From Bagarius yarrelli (taxonomy: Eukaryota; Chordata; Actinopteri; Siluriformes; Sisoridae), in the NCBI GenBank assembly GCA_005784505.1, contig VCAZ01000027.1, forward strand, positions 1,383,265 to 1,447,264: 64,000 nucleotides of DNA, in the 5' to 3' direction. Under the pieces are notes generated by a model that saw nothing but the letters and a program-made list of their open reading frames with translations, had not been told where the DNA came from and made no database searches. Below are positions 10,960 to 23,500 of this stretch, in pieces. The stretch's first letter is position 1. Each line of letters starts with the position of its first letter. Both the position numbers and the translations under genes were made by a program.

Positions 10960-12260
10960 CAGTTGTTGTTTGAAATGAAGCCGGTTGTTGAGTCAAGAAC
11001 TCGCAACCTCCTTCACATCCCCGCCCCCACAGCGCGCTGCTCACCAAAACTAGCATGAACATTTAGTAAAGTTAGCACACATTAAGCTAGCTGCTTTACC
11101 ACACAAGTCCTGGCAAAAAACAAAAGTCTAAAAGCTACAGCATTCCCAGAAAAGAGGTAAAGTACAATACAACTCATGTCTGTGTCTTCCGTTTAAACGC
11201 GCATTACTGTAATAAATCGAGTCGTCCAAATGTTTATTGTTCATTTTGGCCTGAGCTGCGTTTCCCGCTTTTTGTTAAAATTGCCCTTTTCGCTAACGCT
11301 AGTTAGCATCATGAGATTTTACCATTCACACTAGCGAACCTTTTAGCTAGCACGGCGCTAACACTGGACGGTGACGGCTCACGCGTCTCCTTCAGAAGGG
11401 ATTTTGAGTCAGGTAAAGCAGCCGAAATATATTTAGCGTCGTCTAATACCGAACTGTGCTAAAAAAATTAGTTCCGAAACCACAGCTGGTGGAGTAGCAA
11501 AGTGCTCGCTTTACGGTGGGGAAACTAGCTAGCTTTAGTTACCAGGCGTGTCTGTTTCTCGTTAGCGTCTAGAACTGAAAATCGAAGCAGCAAACAAAGG
11601 CCAAGTCTTTTTAATCGAGCGTTTTAAAACACTTAAACAGTGTTACCTGACCTCCAGCCTACATTTATTTTCCGGATAATTGGAATAATTTCGAGCGCAT
11701 CGGCGTCCCGTTTGTGCAGCCCGTTTTTCGGAAGTCTGACAGCGCCGCGCTCTTTTCGCCAGGATTTCCGGCTGCTTTTACATTGCCCTTCTGTTGTTTT
11801 GTTTCCGTTTCTTCCATTTCCGTTCTAACTTTCCAGAATCATAAGTGCGATATGTGGCGATCGTTTAAAAGTTTCCAAAGTTTTCAAAAGTCCCCGTTCA
11901 CATTATTCGACTGTTATATTTTGAAACTCAAAACGACTCCAATATGGCAACTAGGTTTGCATGTAGTCACGCGTCGTGGCGCTTCATACTGTCGTTTTCA
12001 AAGAATGCTAAGCTACTGAATAATAACGATAAAGCTGATCAGACCTCTGGGCTTGTTTAGAAGTGTTTATTATAACATGTGTATGTCAGTTAGATGGGAA
12101 AATAATCGTGATGGGCCTAGTTACTGGCCAAACCTCGGTTTTGCGTGAGAGCTGGAGGGTTTCAGAGAGGCGCCTCGCTCGGTCAACAGTCTCCTCCTCT
12201 CCGCTCCCTCCATGGAGTTTCAACATGGACCACACAATGTTAAGAGGAACTTAAGTAAAC
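10960..12260 (+). promoter_or_regulatory. CpG-rich promoter region of gabpa with non-coding first exon
   Basis: CpG is much denser here than in the surrounding DNA. A good donor (GAGTCAG|gtaaag, exon end 11412) and an acceptor (ctttgaag|gtggct, exon start 12507) just before the gabpa start codon suggest a non-coding first exon ending at 11412. On the minus strand a donor (AGGTCAG|gtaaca, exon end 11647) could belong to a divergent transcript, as at the shared GABPA/ATP5PF promoter in mammals. No coding exon was found for it. The Ets-like core 'ttttccggat' at about 11670 is compatible with GABP self-regulation, which is inference. Confidence 0.5.
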
Positions 12261-12364
12261 ACCAATGACACGTCTGTCTACTTCCTAAAACTAGGTCATA
12301 AATAAATAACTAACTAGACACTTTAAGGTTTTATCTTTAATAATTTTGAGATATTTGCATTTGA

Positions 12365-12465
12365 CATAACGACTTGCATTTCACTCCAACTGGGGGGTTA
12401 TGGGTTAAAGGAATTGTTGCTGGTGCTGGGAATTGAACCCATAATCATCTACAATCAGCTACCAT
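12365..12465 (-). repeat. SINE fragment (type C)
   Basis: 'aacgacttgcatttcactcc' and 'gggaattgaacccataatca' are the degenerate head and middle of a minus-orientation SINE in the 5' UTR intron of gabpa. Confidence 0.55.
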
Positions 12466-12529
12466 TTTTTTTATAAATAAATTAATCATGATGTTTGGCT
12501 TTGAAGGTGGCTAAATACTCACTGGTAGA

Positions 12530-15431
12530 ATGTCCAAAAGCGAGGCTGAGGAGATGATTGAGATTGAAATTGATGGACAAGAAAAACAAGAATGCTTAGA
12601 AGAAGGGTGAGTTGATTTTATTTTCGCCTCTATTTTTTTCTGATTAAATGATGTGTCCCTGCATTTAAATAATATAACCAAATCTTTTCTTTTTCTGCTT
12701 GTCATTTTTTGTAGGATCGAGGAGCAGACCATCACAGCAAGTGATCTTATCACTCAGGACATTGACATAAATGAGCCCGTTGGGAATTTGAGGAAGTTGC
12801 TGGAGCCTCGTCTTCAGCTTGCTCTGGATGGATATGATATTTGTCTGCAGGACATCCATGTAGGTTTTTACATATAGATCACATGGATTGCTCTGGTAAA
12901 ATGTATGTAGAAGTGCAAGTTAAACTTACACTCGATTTATTTTTATTTTCCCACAGCTGCACCCTGACCATAGCCTTTTCGATCAGGGTGTAAAAACGGA
13001 TGGCACGGTGCAGCTCAGTTTGCAGATTGTCACCAAACCGGGTAAGATTATTCACCTGTGTCATCCCTGCCCATGTTGTTATACTAGACAATAAGGGCAT
13101 ATTGCAAAATCTTATGTTGTGTTTGAATGTCTTGTAGGTGAGGAGAAGTTAAATATACTGGAGATAGTAAAGCCTGTAGAGACGGTGGAGGTGGTAATAG
13201 ACCCTGACGCGGCCGCAGGAGAGGAGGCTCACTTGGTGGAGGATGGTCAGGTGATAGCGGTGGAGCGAGCTGGCATTGCCGATGAGACCTCTGAACAGGT
13301 GACACGATGGGCAGCAGCACTCGAAGGCTACCGCAAGGAGCAGGTCCGACTCAGTATCCCTTATGGTGAGTTCTAGGCCAGCAAGACCATATTTTTCTGA
13401 ACGATTCTACCATCCCAAGCATAAAATTCAATTTATTTCTTGATTTAACTGCTTGTGTTTTTAAAATGTAAACTCTGTAATGTGGTAAATAACTAGCTAG
13501 TATAAGCTTACACTATTGTTGCATGATTGGGCAGACCCGGTGCAATGGACAGCAGATCAGGTGATTCACTGGGCAGTGTGGGTGATGAAGGAGTTTAACA
13601 TCGAAGAGATTGAGGTGGGGGGTATCCATATCCCGGGTCGGCAACTGTGTGCTTTCAGCCAAGAGGAGTTTCTTCAGCGAGTGCCAAATGGAGAAATCTT
13701 GTGGAGTCACTTGGAATTGCTGCGCAAATGTTAGTATCTTTTGTCTTTTAATGTATTTTATTCGAGTTGGTTATTTTAGTGTTCGTTTCAAGGAAACTAT
13801 TCCTTCGTATAAGATGTGATTTCTTTTGATGATGTAATTTTATTTGTTGTGTATTTTTTATACTTGATGCAGATGTTCTGGCCAGTCAGGAACAGGGACA
13901 GGAAGCTACCGTCACTATTGATCAGCGTGAGTATCAGTGTTGTGACATTACTTGCAGTATATTCAGAGTCTCCTGCTCATCCTAAGCTGGGTTTCGTATC
14001 TTTATTGGTAACCAGGATTGGTTGTAAGTAAAATGATGAACATGTTTTTTATAGGGCCAGCAATAAGGCAGCAGTATGTAACTTACACATGGTTTTAGAA
14101 AATAGTATTGTTAAATTTTATGGGTGAACTTGTGCATGTTACTGTGTTTCATTTTATCTTCACGAGTAAACGATTGGTCCAGCCTGATCACTTGAATCTA
14201 AATTTCCACTTCTTTCACTGGGCCTTCAGCTGTGCAGATCATCCCTGCGCCTGTACAACAGGCCACGCCTACAACCATTAAGGTGCAGAAGCATAACAAA
14301 GTAGCCCGAACTCCACGTATCTCTGGAGAGGAACGCAGCTCACCTGGAAACCGTACAGGTATCAGACATTCACTGAAACGGTTTGCTTTTTAATGTTTGC
14401 AGTTTAAAAGTATGCAATGTTTAAATGATTAAATATAACTGTTAGCACAGATTACACTTTATTCACTTAAAATATATTTTTTAAAATTCTGTTTGCTGTT
14501 GTGCAAGCCCCCAAAAACCCTCCAAACCTAATGCATGAGGGTTTGTGCCACTCTTCTTAGGTAATAATGGACAAATTCAGTTGTGGCAGTTCTTGCTGGA
14601 GTTGCTGACCGATAAGGATGCCAGGGACTGCATTTCCTGGGTCGGGGAGGAGGGCGAGTTTAAACTCAACCAGCCGGAATTGGTGGCTCAGAAATGGGGT
14701 CAGAGAAAGAACAAACCCACCATGAACTATGAAAAGCTCAGCAGAGCCCTCAGGTTTGTTTAAAACATTGTGTTATAGTAGCAGTGTTGATAATAAGGGT
14801 GTAAGTAACAAAATAATTTAGCTTTCTATATAATTTACCTTGTGTTGTATCACTAATTTGTTGCGTATTATTGTTGATAAAGTCAAAATATTTACGTTTT
14901 TGGAATTTGGAAGACTCCTTTATGCAGAGCGACTTACATTTATCTTATTTATACAACTGAGCAATTGAGGGTTAAGGGCCTTGCTCAGGGACCCAGCAGT
15001 GGCAGCTTGGTGGTCTAACACCCAAACTATTGAGCTATCACTTTCCTGTGCATGTTGTTTGTATTTGTATACATGGCTGATATGCAGTCAATCAACCAAT
15101 TTTTCTCTGAAGTTCTTTAGGTCTTTCTTTGTGTTTATTTCTTTCTGATTCTTTTCTCTCCCACAGATATTACTATGACGGAGACATGATCAGCAAAGTA
15201 CAGGGCAAGCGTTTCGTCTACAAATTTGTTTGTGACCTGAGAACTCTGATTGGCTACAGCGCTGCTGAGCTCAACAGCCTGGTGACGGAGTGCGAGCAGA
15301 AGAAACTCGCACGGGTACAACTGCACAGCATCGGACAACCTGTCAACACTGTCGCCCTGGCGACGGCTGCAGGACAACCTGTCACCACTGTCACGCTGGC
15401 CACACCCGCCACGTTCGAGAAGGACAGCTGA
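12530..15431 (+). CDS. gabpa: GA-binding protein alpha chain (ETS transcription factor)
   Basis: Nine coding exons: 12530-12606, 12715-12859, 12957-13041, 13138-13365, 13535-13729, 13873-13926, 14230-14358, 14561-14753, 15167-15431. All have GT-AG borders and agreeing phases, giving 456 aa against 454 in human. The order is an N-terminal ubiquitin-like OST domain (IDINEPVGNLRKLLEPR), the pointed/SAM domain at about 168-250 (EQVTRWAAALEGYRKEQ then MKEFNIEEI), and the ETS domain from about residue 309 (IQLWQFLLELLTDKDARDCI). The recognition helix is KLSRALRYYYDGDMI, then KVQGKRFVYKFVCDL. GABPA binds GGAA sites in the nucleus and pairs with GABPB to drive mitochondrial, ribosomal and cell-cycle genes. 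No break or odd residue was seen. An intact, probably single-copy orthologue. Confidence 0.98.
14905..15045 (-). repeat. tRNA-derived SINE (type C) in gabpa intron 8
   Basis: 'agcgacttacatttatctta', 'gagggttaagggccttgctc' and 'tggtctaacacccaaactat' mark a minus-orientation type C SINE that has lost part of its head. Confidence 0.75.
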
Positions 15432-15535
15432 GTCGGAGGGGCTAATGTGAGAGAACGCAAGGGCAAAGCATTGACAAAGACTTTGGGCAGGACAAGTGCA
15501 TTTATGAACAGGTGTATGTGTGTTTTATGAGTCGG

Positions 15536-15663
15536 TGTGTGTGTGGGTGTGTGTGTGTGTATATATATACAATCTATATAAGAGTGAATGTTAAGGGACA
15601 GTCTAGCAAGTCCCCAGAAAGGCATGATTGGAGGTGTGTGAGAGAGAGAGAGAGAGAGAGAGC
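15536..15663. repeat. (GT)n and (GA)n microsatellites in the gabpa 3' UTR
   Basis: A GT-rich run ending in TA repeats at about 15536-15568 and an uninterrupted GA run at about 15639-15662 lie between the gabpa stop codon and its poly(A) signal. Confidence 0.85.
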
Positions 15664-15891
15664 TAATGAAACGATGAATGACCATATTTTGAGCTTTGAG
15701 TTTGTGTATGCTTCTTCTCCGACTGCAGGGTAGCATTTGCTGCATTTCCATCGTGTATATACTCTATGTTTTTGATAGCCACAACGGCAGTGTATTTTGA
15801 TATTTTTCCTTTTTTAAAGAATGTTTCCTTTTTTTATTTTGAGGTTGACTTCCCCAAGGTGAGGTACTTTTGTAACTGTTTGCCAAGGGGA

Positions 15892-15897
15892 AATAAA
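15892..15897 (+). terminator. Poly(A) signal of gabpa
   Basis: AATAAA about 460 bases after the gabpa stop codon, preceded by T-rich sequence. It is the first canonical hexamer downstream on the plus strand. Confidence 0.7.
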
Positions 15898-15997
15898 GAG
15901 ATACTTTTTTGAATAGCTAAGTCTGATCACTTGATGAATCACACACACACATTCAAATTCAGACACGACAACAAAGTTCTATGTACATTCAAATATT

Positions 15998-16003
15998 TTT
16001 AAT
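15998..16003 (-). terminator. Candidate poly(A) signal of app
   Basis: TTTAAT on the plus strand reads ATTAAA on the minus strand, giving an app 3' UTR of about 1.55 kb. It lies only about 100 bases from the gabpa poly(A) signal on the opposite strand. No AATAAA was seen on the minus strand between here and the app stop codon. Confidence 0.35.
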
Positions 16004-17554
16004 TTCATGAGATACGGTGTAGAAAGCATTTTCCCCAGTCTAAGCCGATGATTTGGATAGGTACATACAGGGAGAGAAAGACATGGAAGGAAAGGAGTCT
16101 TTTTTTACTGACCACAGACGCTGAGTATTCTTGCATAACCAGAACACCTGAAAGCTATTCTTTAAGATGGAGAGAATAAGTGCAGGATTCAGATGAACTG
16201 ATCAGTTCTGAAATGTATTTCACTCTAGTGTTGTAATGACTCCAACCCAACAGTGAAAGAGATGCCTTGTAGTGCAAATGTGACATTTAAATAGTAAATC
16301 CAATGTTTATCTATGCCACATTTCTACTTCCCTCATTTTAGTTTTAGTTTTGAAGCTTTCTAATAAATACATGCCCACATGCCCATTTGAGTGAATTCTA
16401 AACAGCAAAGACAAGAAAGGCAGCCAAAAATTTATCCCATTTAGTGTTTGTGAATGTCACAGATAAAAAGCAATGCAAATGGAAATATATGCCTTTCAAA
16501 AAGGTGAAAAGAAACAAAAAAAACAGTTTTCTTTACTGATTAAACTCCTGAAATGGAGTGAAAGTAAACAGAGCCAAAGCAAAAGGCTCTCTGAAAAAAA
16601 AACCCCAGCTGAAAATAATAAAGCGATGCATAGGATGCCAACAAAACGCATAGGCTTATGGACTTCTTTAACATACAGCTTCTCCAGCTCCATGCAGCTG
16701 TGTGTGTGTGTACATGTTACAGAAGAGTCTAGCTTAAAAGCACTGACTTTGTTTAAAGCACGTCTCTGAATCAACAAAGCATCAAAGACATTTGGAATTC
16801 GCTATTCTTTAAAATTACGAGACCACAAGAAAACACTAAAATGTACAATCCTGCTATAATCTCTATGTTGAGAGAGGCAGATACCAGCAAGTGGATCAGA
16901 AAGCATCTCTCACTCATAATTTCCATGCACTAAACAGATACAGCTATTTTCACACACACAAAAAAAAAACCTTCAATATTCTCTTATGTATTATTTATAC
17001 ACGTATATATATATATATTTTTTAAATTCTCATTTTAAATATTTTTTTGAAAAAAAAAATTAAAAACTGGTCTGGAAATGAAAAGCTTAAAATAATGAGT
17101 ACATTATTCAAGCTTCTGGTCATCTTTGCGGTCAAAGTCTTTCACACGGGAGTCCAGCACATCTGTTGTCTGAATATTTGGGAAGACAGGATGATGAAGA
17201 AAAGCCACAGAAGAGAGAAGGGGAAAGGCAGACAACAAGTGCAGAGAAGTGCAGAGCACAGACAGACAGAGCTAAAGCAGATTGATGGAAAGGGAATGAA
17301 GACTAGATGAAAATGCAGAATGATACTTGGTGCACAGAACTCCGGACAGACGTATGGCTGGATGAGGAAAAACGATGCATCGCTTTGCTGTGCAAATAAT
17401 GTGAACACTCGTGTGATTGGATGAAATGGTCAGGTGATAAAAGCCACTCGAATCTCCATGAGTTTGGCAATGAAGTGTATAAAGTTTCAGCGATTAGCCG
17501 CTGTCTTAATGAAGAGAGGGAAGAAGGGAAGTGTAGTGGAATGAGAATGAAGAT
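16004..17554 (-). other. Probable app 3' UTR
   Basis: This stretch between the app stop codon and the end of gabpa holds no further gene that I can see. The frames on both strands here are not supported by splice signals or similarity. Confidence 0.5.
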
Positions 17555-20500
17555 TTAGTTCTGCATCTGCTCAAAGAACTTGTAGGTAGGGTTCTCGTAG
17601 CCGTTCTGCTGCATCTTAGTGAGGTGGCGTTCTTCTGGAGTCACCGCCGCATCAACCTGAACAGAAGGTTATAGTTCATATTATAACATACTACTCCAGT
17701 ACTACAACCTGGAACCAGGGAAATCATCACCACAGACCTCTATGACTCCATGGTGGATGGAGGAGTACTGCTTCTTCCTCAGCATTATAAGGGTGATGAC
17801 GATGATAGTAGCGATGACGACTCCTCCCACCATCAAGCCTATAATGGCTCCTTTATTAGAGCTGACATCGTCTGCGTAAAACACCTGGACAGAAAAAAAA
17901 AAACTATCAACCACCCACAGCAGCACACACTGTGACCAGAGAAAGTATGTTTTTTTTAAGAGAATTTGTACATTTTTATAGAACTGATTTACATTTTGTC
18001 CTCTCTAAATGTCGGTGCATATAGTGATTAGTTCAGTTTATACCAATCTCTGGTGATGCACTTCATATCCGGTGCTGTGCCTCTCTTCAGTGTCCATCCG
18101 CACCTCTGGAATCTCATCCAGATTTAGGCCAGATACTACAGAAAGGAAAGAAAAATGACAAGTCATTCTAAGATTCATTAAAAAAAAAGGAACAAGCTTA
18201 CTCCAGCTACTGTATTTGTGGCATGTAGGATCCTTTACAGACAAAAACTAATTGTTTACTTAAAAACATACATTCTTTACTAAGAAAAAATGTTTGGAAA
18301 ATTAGGGAGAAGTGGTAACACAGGGGTTAAGGTGTTGGACCGCTAATTGAAAGATCAGGGTTCGATTCCAGTACCAAGTTGCCACTGCTGGCCCCCTTAG
18401 CAAACTCTTAATAAGGGCATCTACCAAATGCCATAAATGTAAATGTTTCTTTGAGATAAATTGTTTATGAGGAAGATATTTCATTTATTGTAACAAAAAA
18501 TGGCTAAATTTGCATTAATAAAAACGTTATAAAATTGGATTGGTAAAATTTTCTTATTCACAGTTTTGTTGCCTTTGGACAAAAGTATTGGGACATCCGA
18601 CTACAACTTTTTTTTTTTTTTTTTTAGCACATTTAGACAACCTATTCCTGATTTAGACTCACTGATACCCAAATGCGTTTACACTATTAAAATGCGATGC
18701 AATAGATTATAAGGTGTTTCTGTAACAACTTTCCTGATTAGTATTAGTATGTTTACTAAGAAGGTCTGGGGTGCTGTCGGTGTTTCAGTTCACACCAAAG
18801 GTGTTTATCAAACCAGAACACACCACATGTTTATGGAGCTCTGGAGCTTTGTGCACAGTTGCATTGTCATGCTGGAACAGTATTTAAGTCTTTTAGTTCC
18901 AGTAAAGGAAAGTCCTAATGTTACAGCATATATAAACATTCTAAGCAGCTGTGTGCATTAAAGGACAGCAAGCTGTCGGCATGTCCAACACCGTCGTTAT
19001 TTGCTTTAAGTCAATGCTAGAAATTTGTTAGAAAGACATCTAGCTAAAAAATGCTTTAGCATCAATCAACATAATACACTCCAAACAGACTCACCAGGTC
19101 GTGTGGGAAGTCCTCTATCAGGAGCTGGACGGGCATCTACAGGCTCAACTACGGACAGTAATGGCAACATTTGACAAAGTGATTATACAGTTCAAAGGGT
19201 CCAGCGTCGTTACTAAGTAACCACTAGCATATGTCAGAGAACAAGAAAAAATGTGTGCCAGGCGACAGAAACATAGTGAACTAAATGTCCTAAACTAAAT
19301 TAGTGAACTAAATCATCTTGTATAGGAGTAATGTACCCACTTACTATTGGCTCACAAATTAAAGTAAAATCGGTGCATAGTTTACGTAGCAACTATAAGA
19401 AGCAAATTTCTATATTTCACATTCTTCCTTGTTGGCTCTCATACGACTGTAGCAAAGAATCCAAAATATTAAAGAACTAAACTTTAAATGTTGTTAGATC
19501 TGATTGGTTAAGCTTTAGAGTCACCAGAAGCCCCCAAGAGTACATAAAATGATAGAATGACCTAATCACTCTTGTAGGTTTGCTACTAAAAAACACTATA
19601 TAGTGTTTTTACACTATAGTGTAAAAAAATTAGTATAATGTAGACAACACAGCTACAAAAATAACTGATAATAATTGTGTTAGATTTATAGTGTGTAAAT
19701 GATCAAGGGTTGACAGTAATTAATCATATTGGTGGCACCGAGGGCCACCCAAATAAAATTCTGCTTAGGGCTCCTTATGTCTTTGGCCATCCCTGGGTTT
19801 AAGTCTCTGTGTGTTTGTGTGCTATTAAGAGCTACTGATTAAGTTCACTTCTCTGTGGTTGTGATGTTGTCCATCTGTGTGAGTTTAATGTACCGTGGTT
19901 ATCAGTGTTGGCTTGGTTAAAGCTTTCAGGGTGAATGAAGCCCAGGTTATCCTGCTCAACCGCCACAGAGTCCACAGATGGGGTGCTGTCAGGGGGCATC
20001 AGTGCATCATTACCGTAACTCACTCGCATATCGGACTGAACAGAGGAGAGCTGCTGATTGGCCTCAGCCTGCACACGCTCCATCATCAGCGCTTCACAGA
20101 CAGAGACACATTAAGTTTTATGAGTCGATTTAAATACATTTTATTTGAAAAGCTATAAATTTAGCTGCTTTGTTTTTACTTGCATATTAAAAATTGTTTC
20201 CATGTCAAAATATCAACACTAAACCCACAGTACTCACCCACTTGTCCCTGGATTTCAGTGGTCACCTGTGGAACCTTGTAGAGGTAGGCCACGCTTTCAT
20301 TTAGGCGCTCGTCAATGACGCGCAGGTGAGCTAGCACCTATAAGCATTGGGTTTATAGGTCACAGTTTAGCACAACACTGTTAGCACACAAAGGCAGTTT
20401 TAATGCAAGCAGAGATGTGGATACCTGAGGACGTATCTGGGCCGCTTTCTTGGGGTCCACCATGCGAATGTGCTCAAAATGTTTAAGCGCATGCTGTCTG

Positions 20501-23500
20501 TCCTTCTGCTCGGCACGCACGTACTTCTTGAAAAGCCCAAACACCTGACGAGGCTGCAGAACAAAAACAAAAAGCTAATTAGTAGATTAGCCTCAGAGGC
20601 CACTCTCACAAACCGCTGACTGGAATTAAAAAAGCTTTCAGGATTTTGAGTCACTCTGGTTAGATTCTACAAGATGTAGAACAAAACAAATTGCCTCACA
20701 TGTCAGGTAGTGACCTTTTGGCAAATAACAGTTGAGTCCAGATCTTCTGCCATTAGCGTGAAAATCCGGCTTCACGAGAATAGTCAGCAGACGTTTTTAT
20801 ACTGTAGCTCACTATGTGTCAGTGTGTGTATGTGTGCGTACATACCCGGGGCTCATCAGCCTGGAGTGCAGTTAGGAAGCTGTCCAGTGCCATACGGCGT
20901 CGATCGTTAAGCAGAGCCTCTACCCGAGCGATGTGAGTCTCTACCAACTGCTGCCTCTCGTTGGCTGCCTCCTGCTCTAATGCCTCAACCTTCTCCTGGA
21001 AATGCTGTGCACAAAAACATGCAGATATTGGGCTAACAGCATTGATGTGTTTTTTTTCTTATCATTAACCATGCTAATCAGCCTGTGTTTTTGTGTTTTC
21101 TCTGTCTATTGTTTTACTCAATGCTTAAATCGGTTTGGTCTATTATAATTAAAACAATACTAAATTAACGCACAAGAATTGCCGCTAGACCCAGGGGAGC
21201 CTGTTTTTGTTACCTTACAATAAAGACTAATTTGATCGATCTTACCAACATTCCACATTTTAGTTCCACATTCCAGGTTTTAGTCTGTACCGTTCAAATG
21301 ATTTTAATTTTAATTAAGTCCACCAATACCTATAGATTTTTTTTTATCTTGAACACCAGTCTCTCTTCACCAGCCGGATACAAAAAAGATCAGTACAATA
21401 ACAATAATCACTGAATAAATACACCAATTTGGCAAGCACACCGATTCATTTTACCTGAATGACAGCCTTCTTATCGGCACGCGGAAGGCTTTTCACTTGC
21501 CTCTCTGCCTCCTCCCACTCTCTCATCACCTGAAAGCAAAAAGACTTTTATCATAGTAATAACAGAAACATTAGCCTGATCCCAGCATCCTCCGAGGCGG
21601 TTTCGCTAGTGCTCACCTGGGACATCCTTTCCCTGTGTTTGGCCTCCAGACGCTCTTTGGCTTTTTGAAAGCGGGCGTGTTCGTTAACATCTCCAGCAGC
21701 CTCTAGGTAGCGGCCCACTGCGTCAGGAGGGCTTGGAGCCATAGTGGGCACTAGAATGGAGAGGGGAAACATTAGGAGAACAGTGAAAAGAAAGAAAAGT
21801 GATAGATGTTTGTGATGCAATGAATCAAAGAGAATTATTCAAAAAGCTGTTAATTAAACAGCAAAACAGCGATTATATTATATTAGCCATTCTATTTTCT
21901 AAAATTAGGCATCTTACTCATGATTCAAAGACAGTGGTCTTCAGCAGTGTTAGTAAAAAGAATGGCAGAATAAACTCAAAGCCTCAAGTGCACTACATCT
22001 GCAGAATGAGCCAGAAAAGGAAGTGCTGTCTGATTTGGGAACCGTCCAAAAACATTGACCTTTGTGTGCTACTGTCTGAATGAGTGTGTGTGAGTGTGTG
22101 TGTGTCTTTCTCTCAGACTCCATTTTTTGCTAAGTCAGATTCGGTGTGGTAGGTGTGCGAGTACATGTTATCAGATGAGGAGATAAGACAGCAAGTCTCC
22201 CATAGAGCTAAACTATGTGCTTATCTGTGCGGAAAGCAGAGAGATGTGGGTTAAATCTGCAGACTGATCAGACCTGCCAGACTTACACTAGAGTGGAAAA
22301 CACAAATACCTCCACACAGGACAGGGGTTAAAAGAGAAATGCAGGTTGTTAGAACAAAAAAACATCCAGGCAACCATTCACGGTGCGGTTATTGGAACGC
22401 AGGAAATACCAAAGTCTCTCCCTGCTTTTTCGACAGAGACATTTAGCATATACATAAGATTGTATTAAGCTTTAAAGCTAAGTGCTCCAAACTGTTTCTT
22501 TATAGGGCCCTGGAATCCATGCACAGTAACGCATCCATGCACAGTGCTGCACAGAGAAGGAGAACACAGAGACACAGTGCTAGTTATCCTACACACTACT
22601 GATCACTCTATCTCTCCTAGACAGGCTGGTTGGTCTCGGAGGCTTACACACGCTGCTGCTGCACACAGCCATGCAGTACTCCTCAGATTCAAAGTTATTG
22701 CGGTTGCCTCCACAGCCCCCGAAGGTGAAAGGAGCACAGCGTCCTGTCTCGGCCATAAAGTACCAGCGGGGCAGCTTGGCACGACACGGGCCTTTCCGTG
22801 CCGGAGCCCAGCACACAGCTGACAAGGAAGAGACGCTTCGGATTATACACACAAACACAAGTGTACACAACAGAGCCGTAACCAAACCACTTCATTTTAC
22901 ACGTTTTGCACTTATATTTTACCCCAGCATGGTTTAATTCTATACTATGAATAGTTATGTAGTATGTGTGGAATCTTACAGTAGATATATAATGCATGTA
23001 CACACACATTACATTAAAAAAAACACACACCCCCCCCGACTCCACACACTACATATCTGCTTTCTTCACTAAGAGGAAAATCACTGCACTTTAATATCAT
23101 TTAATATCTGTATTACTGTGCGTTTGGACATTCAGTTGTCTTGGGGAGAAATATCGGTGCTTTTGTAGGCGCACATGGCCATTAAATTCCTAAGTGTCTA
23201 TGAAGTTAGTTATAAGGAATGTTTACTATAATAATAATTTCAGAACAAAGTCATTTCATGATTTCTGACGATGACGTCTCTTTTTCCAACTTGCATGGCA
23301 GTCTGTTTATACAGAGAGAACCCACTAATTATTAATAAATAAAATAAAAACTTACAGTTTTTCCCAAAACCTACGAAAAAGAGATTAAATGAAAAAGTAT
23401 TTAACTACGCCACTACTAGAACTTTTAAAAAGTAATAGCTCAGTGGTTAAGGTGTTGTCCTGCTGACCATATTGTGAGTTTAATTCCCAGCATCACCAAG

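Noticed and set aside
10823..11062. Minus-strand frame near gabpa as a possible ATP5PF exon
   Set aside because: Its translation shows none of the ATP5PF features I would expect and has no matching splice signals.
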